Origin: Hymenobacter sp. 15J16-1T3B
GTDB lineage: Bacteria; Bacteroidota; Bacteroidia; Cytophagales; Hymenobacteraceae
Assembly (NCBI RefSeq): GCF_020711235.1
Contig: NZ_JAJFAV010000023.1
Span: 1-64,000, forward strand
DNA length: 64,000 nucleotides
Direction: 5' to 3'
The position numbers and the translations under genes are program-made. Shown here one piece after another: positions 57,310 to 64,000 of this stretch. The notes beneath the pieces were generated by a model. The model ran no database searches and was not told where the DNA came from. It saw nothing but the letters and a program-made list of their open reading frames with translations. Positions within the stretch are counted from its first letter, which is position 1. The number at the start of each line of letters is the position of its first letter.

Positions 57310-57317
57310 TACCTTTG
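57310..57317 (+). promoter_or_regulatory. TAnnTTTG -7 element before the ABC-F gene
   Basis: TACCTTTG fits the Bacteroidota -7 consensus, 26 bases before the ATG at 57344. No -33 TTG at proper distance was found. Confidence 0.45.
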
Positions 57318-57343
57318 CCCTTCCTGCGCTGCAAGGTATCTAC

Positions 57344-59281
57344 ATGATTTCCATCTCCGACCTCGACTTTCACTTCGGTGCCCGTACGCTTTACGACGGG
57401 GCCAACCTGCACATCAAGCCCAAGGACAAAATCGGCCTCATCGGGCTGAACGGCCAGGGCAAATCCACGCTGCTGCGCCTGCTGGTGGGCGAGTACCGCC
57501 CCGACGGCGGCAGCATCAGCATGAGCAAGGACGTGACGCTGGGCTTCCTGAACCAGGATTTGCTTAGCTACGACTCGCACGAGCCCATCCTGGTGGTGGC
57601 CATGCAGGCCTTCGAGGAAGCCCTCGGCCTGCAGAAGAAGATTGACGAGGTGCTGCTGGAGTTTGAAACCAACTATACCGACGACCTGGTCGACAAGCTG
57701 GCGGCCCTGCAGGAGCGCTTCGAGGCCCTGGGCGGCTACACCATGCAGGCCCGCACCGAGGAAATCCTCGAAGGCCTGGGCTTCACCACCGAGGAGCTGC
57801 AGCGCCCGCTGAAGCTGTTTTCGGGCGGCTGGCGCATGCGCGTGATGCTGGCCAAAATCCTCTTGCAGGAACCCTCGCTGCTGCTGCTCGACGAACCGAC
57901 CAACCACTTGGACTTGCCCTCCATTAAGTGGATTGAAAACTACCTCGCCGGCTACGAAGGCGCGGTGATTATCGTGTCGCACGACCGGGAATTCCTCGAC
58001 AACACCACCAACATGACGGTGGAAGTGACCGGCGGCAAGCTGGTGCCCTACGCCGGCAACTATTCCTTCTACATGGAGGAAAAGGCCCTGCGCGACGAAA
58101 TTCAGCAGGGCGCCTTCGACAACCAGCAAGCCGCCATCCGGCAGGCCGAGCGGTTTATCGAGCGGTTTAAGGCCAAGGCCTCCAAGGCCAAGCAGGCCCA
58201 GAGCCGCCAGAAGATGCTCGACAAGATGGAGCGCATCGACTCGGTAGCGCCCGAGGCGGCCAAGGTGAACTTCTCCTTCCGCTTCTCGGTGCAGCCCGGC
58301 CGCCACATCCTGCGCATGGAGCACGTGACGAAGAAGTACGGCGACAAGCTCATCTTCCGCGACACCAACGTGCACATCGAGCGGGGCGACAAAATCGCGC
58401 TGATCGGGGCCAACGGCAAGGGTAAATCCACGCTGATGCGCATGGTGTCGGGCTCGGAGGGGCCGACGGCGGGCACCCACCAGCTGGGGCACAACGTCAT
58501 CATGGCCTTCTACGCCCAGCACCAGCTGGAAAGCCTGAACGTGGACAACGAGGTGCTGCAGGAGATGGTGCAGGCCGGCTCCAAGCGCACCGAAATGGAA
58601 TTGCGCACGGTGCTCGGCTCCTTCCTCTTCACCGGCGACTCGGTGTTCAAGAAAATCAAGGTGCTCAGCGGGGGCGAGAAAAGCCGCGTGGCCCTGGCCA
58701 AAACGCTGATTTCGGAGGCCAACTTCCTGCTGCTCGACGAACCGACCAACCACTTGGACATGCAGTCGGTCAACATCCTGATTCAGGCGCTGGAGCAGTT
58801 TGAGGGCACCTTCCTGGTCATCAGCCACGACCGTTACTTCGTGGAAAACGTGGCCACCAAGATCTGGTACATCGAGGATTTCCAGCTGAAGGAGTACCCC
58901 GGCACCTACCACGAGTACGAGCAGTGGCAGGACGAGCGCGCCAAAGACGCCAAGAAAGCCGGCCTGAACGCCCCGGCCGCCCCGAAGCCCAAGCCGGTGG
59001 AGGTGAAAAAGGAGCTGAGCCAGCAGGAGCGCGAAACCACCCAGCGCGAGCTAAAGCAAACCAGCAAGCAGCTGCAGGAAGTGGAAGCCCGCGTGAGCAA
59101 GCTGGAGCAGGAGCTGGCCGCCTACGAAAAGCAGCTCGGCGACGCGAACATCTACAACAACGCCGCCCAGCTCAAGGACACCACGGTGAAGTTTGAGCAA
59201 GTGAAAAAGGAGCTGGCCAAGGTCAACGACCAGTGGGCGGAGCTGGCTGAGAAAGTGGAAACGCTGGAAGGCAAGCTGTAG
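57344..59281 (+). CDS. ABC-F family ATPase (translation factor)
   Basis: A 645-residue protein with two ATP-binding cassettes and no membrane part. Walker A: GLNGQGKSTLLR and GANGKGKSTLMR; signature: LFSGGWRMRVMLAK and LSGGEKSRVALAK; Walker B: LLLLDEPTNHLD and FLLLDEPTNHLD. An interdomain linker rich in Lys and Glu (about 240-320) and a C-terminal coiled coil (about 560-645) are typical of Uup/EttA-type proteins, which act on the ribosome. It resumes the normal GC-rich codon use after the AT-rich gene. ATG 57344 (MISISDLDFHFG). Confidence 0.95.
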   Translation: MISISDLDFHFGARTLYDGANLHIKPKDKIGLIGLNGQGKSTLLRLLVGEYRPDGGSISMSKDVTLGFLNQDLLSYDSHEPILVVAMQAFEEALGLQKKIDEVLLEFETNYTDDLVDKLAALQERFEALGGYTMQARTEEILEGLGFTTEELQRPLKLFSGGWRMRVMLAKILLQEPSLLLLDEPTNHLDLPSIKWIENYLAGYEGAVIIVSHDREFLDNTTNMTVEVTGGKLVPYAGNYSFYMEEKALRDEIQQGAFDNQQAAIRQAERFIERFKAKASKAKQAQSRQKMLDKMERIDSVAPEAAKVNFSFRFSVQPGRHILRMEHVTKKYGDKLIFRDTNVHIERGDKIALIGANGKGKSTLMRMVSGSEGPTAGTHQLGHNVIMAFYAQHQLESLNVDNEVLQEMVQAGSKRTEMELRTVLGSFLFTGDSVFKKIKVLSGGEKSRVALAKTLISEANFLLLDEPTNHLDMQSVNILIQALEQFEGTFLVISHDRYFVENVATKIWYIEDFQLKEYPGTYHEYEQWQDERAKDAKKAGLNAPAAPKPKPVEVKKELSQQERETTQRELKQTSKQLQEVEARVSKLEQELAAYEKQLGDANIYNNAAQLKDTTVKFEQVKKELAKVNDQWAELAEKVETLEGKL

Positions 59282-59309
59282 CGCCACCCGCTCGTGCTAT
59301 TAACCCAGC

Positions 59310-59360
59310 GCCCCAACGAGAAGCGCCCGGACATACCGTCCGGGCGCTTCTCGTTGGGGC
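59310..59360. terminator. Strong bidirectional terminator
   Basis: Perfect 22-base arms (59310-59331 and 59339-59360, beginning GCCCCAACGAGAAGCGCCCG) with a 7-base loop, between the convergent ABC-F and peroxidase genes. Confidence 0.9.
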
Positions 59361-59379
59361 GTACTTCCTTCTACTGATT

Positions 59380-61173
59380 CTACTGGTCGTCCAGCGCTTT
59401 GATAAAGGCCACCAAGGCCTGCTTTTCCGACTGGCTCAGCCCAAGCCGGTCCGGGGCCAGCGTCTGAGTCGGCACAGGGAGGCCTAGGCCCTGGCCGCCG
59501 CCGCGGTTGTAGAACTCGATGACTTCTTCGAGCGTCTGAAACACGCCGTTGTGCATGTAGGGCGCGGTGCGGGCGGCGTTGCGCACGGTGGGCGTCTTGA
59601 AGGCGAATTGCTGGTGCGGAATACGGTGCAGGCGGTAGCGGCCAGGGTCGGCATCCAGCGCCGGGTGCAGGGTGTCGGCGGTGGCGGGCACGCCCAGCAC
59701 TTCGCTTTCCACCTTGTCGTAGAGCGGGGGCACCACGCCGCTGAACAGCGGCAGGTAGTGGCAGGTGCCGCACTGGGCCTTGCCCAAGAACAGGTTGAAT
59801 CCCCGCACTTCCTGGGCCGAAAGCACCGCCGTATCGCCGCGCAGAAACCGGTCGACGCGGGTGTGCAGGCTCGTCAGGGAGCGGACGTAGGCGGCCAGGG
59901 CGCGGCGGATGTTGGGTTCGGTCAGCGGCTTGGCGTCGGCGGGAAACGCCTGGGCAAACAGGCGCGCGTAGGGCTTCTGGCGGCGCAGCGCGGCCGATAC
60001 CGCGTCGAGGCGGCCGCCCATTTCGGCCGGGTTGGTGACGACGGCGTGCACCTGGTCTTCGAGGAATCGCACCCGGCCGTCGTAAAACTGCTCGGGCTGC
60101 AGGGCGGCGTTCAGCAGGGTGGGCGTGTTGCGGGCCAGGTCGGCGCCGGGCTGCAAAGAGCGGTTGACGCGCAGCCCGTCGGCGTAGGCCTGGGCGGGCA
60201 CATGGCAGCTGGCGCAGGAGCGGCCCGCGGCGCCCGACAGCACCGGCTCGGCAAACAAGGCCCGGCCCAGGGCCAGCACCTCGGGCGTGGGCGGCAGCGC
60301 ATCGGCGGGGGCGAAGAAGCTGGCGTCGAAGGCGTCGGCGGCCAGGAAGCTGACGGCCGCGGGGCGCACCGCCCGCCGCGCCGCCACGAAGGCCACGCCG
60401 CACTGCTGCTGGCCGCGGTGCAATTCGGCCAGGATGGGGTGGTAGTGGCGCGTGAGGAAGGCGGCGCGGTCAAACGCGTTGAAGTCCACGCCGGGCCGGC
60501 GCAGGTAGGCCGCGCCGCGTTGCAGCTCCCGGGTTAGGGCCGGCGGGGCATCGTAGAGCGCGGCCACTTCGGCGGTGGCGTCGAGGGTGACGGCCGCTTC
60601 GGGCACCGACTGCCGGGCGGCCGGGGAGTCGAAGCCGGAGAGGCCCTTGGCGGCCAGGCGGTAGAGGTTTAGGCGCAGCGCGTCGAAGACCTCGGCATCG
60701 GTGAAAACGAGGCTGGGCTCGCGCTGCTGCAGGTAGCGCACCTGAAAGAGCAGGTTGTCGGCCTGCTGGCGCATCAGGTCGCGGGTGGCGCGGTCGGGGG
60801 ACTCGCCGTACACGTACTCCTCCAGCACCTGAAAGCCGGTGGGCAGCAGCGGCTCTTCCGGCTCGCTCGGCTCCGATTCGGGCAGGGCGGCCCCGTTCAG
60901 GCGTTGGGCCACGAAGGGGTAGTAATACTCCACTGCAAACTCCAGCTGCTTGTACTCGCGGCGGCAGGCGACGTAGCGGCTTTGCAGCGCGGGCGGTTCG
61001 GCTTGGTACACGGCGGCCCGCAGCTGCGTCAGCGCCTCGTGCAGGGCCTGCAGGTGCTGGTGGTAGTAGGTTTTGGTGCGCTCGGCGGGCGCGGGCTGCA
61101 GCACCGTGAAGGAAAACAGCGCCGCGGCCAGCAACAACAGGGCGGGGCGCAGGGGGAGCGGACAAAAGCGCAT
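59380..61173 (-). CDS. Di-haem cytochrome c peroxidase with helical N-domain
   Basis: A 597-residue secreted protein. After the signal peptide, an all-helical domain (about 30-240) has YYHQHLQALHEALTQLRAAV and VEYYYPFVAQRLNG, resembling the imelysin-like N-domain of Bacteroidota peroxidases. The MauG/cytochrome c peroxidase part (about 285-597) has two haem sites, CASCH (about 325) and CGTCH (about 473), with FKTPTVRNAARTAPYMHNG following. It would reduce hydrogen peroxide or modify proteins in the periplasm. ATG 61173. It follows the LRR gene in transcription order. Confidence 0.93.
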   Translation of the reverse strand: MRFCPLPLRPALLLLAAALFSFTVLQPAPAERTKTYYHQHLQALHEALTQLRAAVYQAEPPALQSRYVACRREYKQLEFAVEYYYPFVAQRLNGAALPESEPSEPEEPLLPTGFQVLEEYVYGESPDRATRDLMRQQADNLLFQVRYLQQREPSLVFTDAEVFDALRLNLYRLAAKGLSGFDSPAARQSVPEAAVTLDATAEVAALYDAPPALTRELQRGAAYLRRPGVDFNAFDRAAFLTRHYHPILAELHRGQQQCGVAFVAARRAVRPAAVSFLAADAFDASFFAPADALPPTPEVLALGRALFAEPVLSGAAGRSCASCHVPAQAYADGLRVNRSLQPGADLARNTPTLLNAALQPEQFYDGRVRFLEDQVHAVVTNPAEMGGRLDAVSAALRRQKPYARLFAQAFPADAKPLTEPNIRRALAAYVRSLTSLHTRVDRFLRGDTAVLSAQEVRGFNLFLGKAQCGTCHYLPLFSGVVPPLYDKVESEVLGVPATADTLHPALDADPGRYRLHRIPHQQFAFKTPTVRNAARTAPYMHNGVFQTLEEVIEFYNRGGGQGLGLPVPTQTLAPDRLGLSQSEKQALVAFIKALDDQ

Positions 61174-61267
61174 CGGCGGTAAAAGGCCGGCCGCCGGCGC
61201 CGCCCGGGCAGGGAAAGCGCTTCCGATGATGAGCCGAAAGCCGCCCGGGGAGCCGGAAGCAGGGTGG

Positions 61268-62245
61268 CTAGTCGAAGTAAATGGTGGTGCGGGGCAGCGC
61301 GGCCGTGAGCCGCTGCCGGGCCGCGGGCGTGAGGCAGTTGCGGCGCACGATGAGCGTGCTGAGCTTGCGCAGCCGGCCGACGGAGCGCGGCAACTCGGTG
61401 AGCTGGTTGTCGCTGAGCACCAGCACTTCCAGGTTGCGCAGCCGGCCGATGCTTGGGGGCAAGCGCGTGAGCTGGTTGCCGGTCAGCACCAGCGACTTGA
61501 GCGCCCGGCAGCGGCCGAGGCTGGCGGGCAACTCGGTCAGTTGGTTGCCGGCCAGGTTCAGCTCCTGCAGGCGCGGCAGGTCGCCGAAGCCCGCGGGCAG
61601 CTGCCGGAGCTGGTTGTCGCTGAGCACGGCGTAGCGCAGCTGTTTCAGATCGTTGAGCGTGGCGGGCAGGTAGAGCAGCTGGTTGTGGCTGGCGTCGAAA
61701 TACTCCAGCTGCCGGAGCTGGCCCAGCTGCGCGGGCAACGAGGTGAAGCGGTTCCAGGCCACCACCAAAAAGCGCAGGCTGTCGAGCTGGCCCAGGCTGG
61801 GCGGCAGCTCGGCCAATTCGTTTTTGTCGAGCTGCAGCTGGCGCAGGCGGCGCAGGCGCCCCAGGTCGGCGGGCACATCGAGCAAGCGGTTTTCGTGGGC
61901 AAACAGCTCGCGCAGGCTGTCGAGCTGCGTCACCTCGGCCGGCAGGTGGCGCAGGCGGTTGGTTTCCACGTGCAGGCGGCGCAGGCTGGGCAGCCGGGGC
62001 AGGCCGGCGGGCAGCTGCTCCAGGTCCTGCAGGCGCAGGTACAGCTCCTGGGTAACGGCCGGGCAGCGCAGGACCTCGGCCATGCTAAAGGCCGTGGCCT
62101 GGGCGCAGGGCGGGGCCGGTGGGGCGGACGTGGCGGGGCGGGTTTGGCCCGCAGCGGCCAGGGCCTGCCCAATGCACGGATTGCCCGGCAGCAACTGCCG
62201 GGCAATCAGGAACACCAAGAATAAGGTAACGACGTGGAGCCTCAC
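61268..62245 (-). CDS. Leucine-rich repeat protein, secreted
   Basis: A 325-residue protein with a signal peptide (RLHVVTLFLVFLIARQLL) and a Cys-containing cap (NPCIGQ, PPCAQ, RCPAV). From about 80 to 310 it has about ten LRR units of the bacterial type, such as LQELNLAGNQLTELPASLG and LKSLVLTGNQLTRLPPSIG. LRR arcs bind other proteins. GTG at 62245 is the start because its G is shared with the stop codon of the upstream PhoX-like gene (TAGTG), so translation is probably coupled. The frame runs open upstream through antisense-like residues, which is rejected. Confidence 0.87.
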   Translation of the reverse strand: MRLHVVTLFLVFLIARQLLPGNPCIGQALAAAGQTRPATSAPPAPPCAQATAFSMAEVLRCPAVTQELYLRLQDLEQLPAGLPRLPSLRRLHVETNRLRHLPAEVTQLDSLRELFAHENRLLDVPADLGRLRRLRQLQLDKNELAELPPSLGQLDSLRFLVVAWNRFTSLPAQLGQLRQLEYFDASHNQLLYLPATLNDLKQLRYAVLSDNQLRQLPAGFGDLPRLQELNLAGNQLTELPASLGRCRALKSLVLTGNQLTRLPPSIGRLRNLEVLVLSDNQLTELPRSVGRLRKLSTLIVRRNCLTPAARQRLTAALPRTTIYFD

Positions 62246-64000
62246 TACTGCTTGATAAAGGCGCGGGTGGTGGCGGAAGTGGCGGTGCGCACAAGCAACT
62301 GGTAGTGGCCGGCGGGCAGCTGGCTCACGGGCACCTGCAGGCGGTTGGCGCCTTTGCTCAGCGCCACGTCCTGCTGCCACATCAGCTGGCCGAGGTTGTT
62401 GAGCACGCGCAGCTGGGCGGCTTCGGCGCGCGCCTGGCTGAGCTCCACGGTCAGCTGCTGGCTGGTCGGGTTGGGGTACAGGGCGAGCTGCACGGCGGCT
62501 TTGTCGGCCTTGGTGGCCGTGGGCGTGGCCAGGCCCAGCTCCGATTTGCGGGCAATAACCAGCGTGGTCGACTTGTTGAACACCACCGGCTGACCGGCGG
62601 CGTCGGTCATGGCCAGGGTGTTGGTGTTGTCGGGCGCCTGAATGGAGACGAACATAAACCGCTCGTCGGGCGAGAGGGTCATGCCGGTGGGCTCCGAGCC
62701 GGCCGGCGTCACCATGAACAGCTCCACCGCCGGGTTGGCCTGGGTGTGGCAGGGCTTCACCAGCCAGATGTGGTTGCGGCCGCCGTCCTGCAGCACGTAG
62801 AGGTTGCCGTAGGAGTCGAAGGTGAGGTTGTCGTTGCCGCTGCTCCAGGCCTCGGAAGCCGTGCCGGTGCCGTAGTTGATGGGGTAATTCTGCCCGCCAA
62901 TAAACTCCTCGAAGCCGCTGATGGTGTTGCCCGTGGCCGCGTCCTGGAAGCGGTACACCCGGCTGTTCGACTTCGAGGTGAAGTAGATTTTGCCGTCGTG
63001 CGGGCCGATTTCCACGTCTTCCACGCCGCTGAAGTTGGTGGCGCCCAGGGCCTGGGCCAGGGCAGTGGTGTTGCTGCACTCGGTGGGCGTGGCGTTGGGC
63101 ACCGGAATCCAGGTGCCGGTGGTGCTGGCGCCCAGCGCGCCGTCGAGCTTGAGCACGTAGAGCGTGCCGGCGCCCAGGTTGCCGGCGGTGGCGGCCACGA
63201 ACTTGTAGACGAAGCTCAGGCTGCCCTCGTCGGCGCCCTCGTACACGGTGCGGCGGTCGGCGGCCACCACCACGTTTTCGTGCTTGAAGCGGCCCAGCTT
63301 CCAGAGCTTGTCGGGCGTGCCGTCGTTGTTCAGGTCGCGCACCGCGTGGGTGGCCGGGTCCAGCTCCACCGTCCAGCCGAAGTCCAGGTAGCCGTCGTTG
63401 TTGCTGTCGGTGGGGGCGGTGGGCGAGTTTTCCTCGCAGGTAATCACCGTGTTCCAGGGCGTGATGCCGCCCGAGCAGTTGTTGTAGGTGCCCACCACCG
63501 GCGCGAAGTTCACCGGGTGCTTCTCGGTCACTTGCCAGAGCTTGGAAGTGGCGTTGAAGTTCAAACTCAGCATGCTCACGCCCGAAGCGGCGGCCGAGGA
63601 GCCCTCGTGGTTGACCGACAAATACCCGTTGGTGCTGCTGCCGTTGATGGGCACGTAGCCGGTGAAGTCGTTGCTTTCCTTGGTGTTGCCGTCGGCGGCG
63701 TTGGTGTAGGGCTGCCCGCTCTGCATCAGCAGCTGGAAGGTGTGCGTGCTCGGGATGCTGATGCCCTGCTGCTGCGTGGTCGGCATCACCGATACGAAGT
63801 TGCTCAGGTGGTTGGCCGGGAGGGTAGCGCAGGTGGTGGCCGGCACGGAGTTGTCGGGCAGCAGCTCCAAGTCAAAGCTGATGTCGGAGCTGGAGGGGCG
63901 GTCCTGGTGGATTTCGACGGCAATGGTGTTCAGTCCGATGCTCAGCACCGATTTAGGCAGCACGGCCTCGAAAAACGCGCTTTCGTTGGCGCCGTCGACG
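62245..64000 (-). CDS. PhoX-like (DUF839) T9SS protein, partial
   Basis: A secreted protein whose 5' end is beyond the window; at least 585 residues are visible. The body has the PhoX/DUF839-type landmarks GYLSVNHEGSSAA, NTVITCEENSPTA, RFKHENVVVAADRRTVYEGA, GVEDVEIGPHDGKIYF, and DSYGNLYVLQDGG, which form a calcium-binding beta-propeller phosphatase in known members. The C-terminus (from LALYPNPTSQQLTVEL) is a T9SS type A sorting domain ending TTRAFIKQ. It probably acts as an extracellular alkaline phosphatase or similar. It overlaps the LRR gene by one base. Confidence 0.88.
   Translation of the reverse strand, partial: VDGANESAFFEAVLPKSVLSIGLNTIAVEIHQDRPSSSDISFDLELLPDNSVPATTCATLPANHLSNFVSVMPTTQQQGISIPSTHTFQLLMQSGQPYTNAADGNTKESNDFTGYVPINGSSTNGYLSVNHEGSSAAASGVSMLSLNFNATSKLWQVTEKHPVNFAPVVGTYNNCSGGITPWNTVITCEENSPTAPTDSNNDGYLDFGWTVELDPATHAVRDLNNDGTPDKLWKLGRFKHENVVVAADRRTVYEGADEGSLSFVYKFVAATAGNLGAGTLYVLKLDGALGASTTGTWIPVPNATPTECSNTTALAQALGATNFSGVEDVEIGPHDGKIYFTSKSNSRVYRFQDAATGNTISGFEEFIGGQNYPINYGTGTASEAWSSGNDNLTFDSYGNLYVLQDGGRNHIWLVKPCHTQANPAVELFMVTPAGSEPTGMTLSPDERFMFVSIQAPDNTNTLAMTDAAGQPVVFNKSTTLVIARKSELGLATPTATKADKAAVQLALYPNPTSQQLTVELSQARAEAAQLRVLNNLGQLMWQQDVALSKGANRLQVPVSQLPAGHYQLLVRTATSATTRAFIKQ

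Noticed and set aside
62246-63079. Upstream extension of the LRR frame
   Set aside because: It overlaps the PhoX-like coding sequence out of frame; the signal peptide after GTG 62245 marks the true start.

Overview
The window looks like chromosomal DNA of a GC-rich member of the Bacteroidota, most like the Hymenobacter group of Cytophagales. This is inferred from gene content: secreted proteins with type IX secretion (T9SS) C-terminal domains, including a gliding-type C-terminal domain, a menaquinone pathway, LytS/LytTR signalling pairs, DUF3667, DUF6252 and DinB/DUF1572 families, and TAnnTTTG -7 promoter elements. No rRNA, tRNA, CRISPR array, transposase or phage gene was seen.

Layout. 0-6 kb: an octamer tandem repeat, a LytTR response regulator, a PAP2-like membrane protein, a GAF protein, a CAT-like acetyltransferase, a HAD hydrolase, and a second LytS/LytTR pair. 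6-17 kb: membrane proteins (one ABA4-like), a dipeptidyl peptidase III lipoprotein, MenE, a small Cys-tailed peptide, secreted proteins, and a multidomain T9SS amidase. 17-24 kb: menaquinone genes on the minus strand (hotdog thioesterase, MenF, MenD, MenB) with an MDR oxidoreductase inserted. 24-32 kb: a phosphatase, lipoproteins, the pyruvate dehydrogenase E2 subunit, HslV, a deoxyhypusine-synthase-like enzyme and a large adhesin-like T9SS protein. 32-44 kb: three SDR oxidoreductases with two AraC regulators, small membrane proteins, a 2H phosphoesterase, DinB, an AsmA-like envelope protein, and a PAS histidine kinase between two DUF6252 lipoproteins.

44.5-51.6 kb is an L-arabinose locus: galM-araB-araD-araA followed by a LacI-type regulator. 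A CpG-centred palindrome upstream of galM is a plausible operator. Every gap in this locus carries a repeat-like or palindromic sequence. 51.7-64 kb: a serine hydrolase, a small protein with an AT-rich palindrome at its start, an aldo/keto reductase, a strongly AT-rich DUF4062 gene (likely acquired, possibly defence-related), an ABC-F ATPase, and a minus-strand group of a PhoX-like T9SS protein (cut by the window end), an LRR protein and a di-haem peroxidase.

The most notable signals are the AT-rich DUF4062 island, the 72-aa peptide with a Cys-rich tail, the dispersed family of imperfect palindromes that occupies the arabinose locus, and the CACCACTT octamer tract before the first LytTR gene. 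None is proven to be a new system; each needs the comparison named in its entry.
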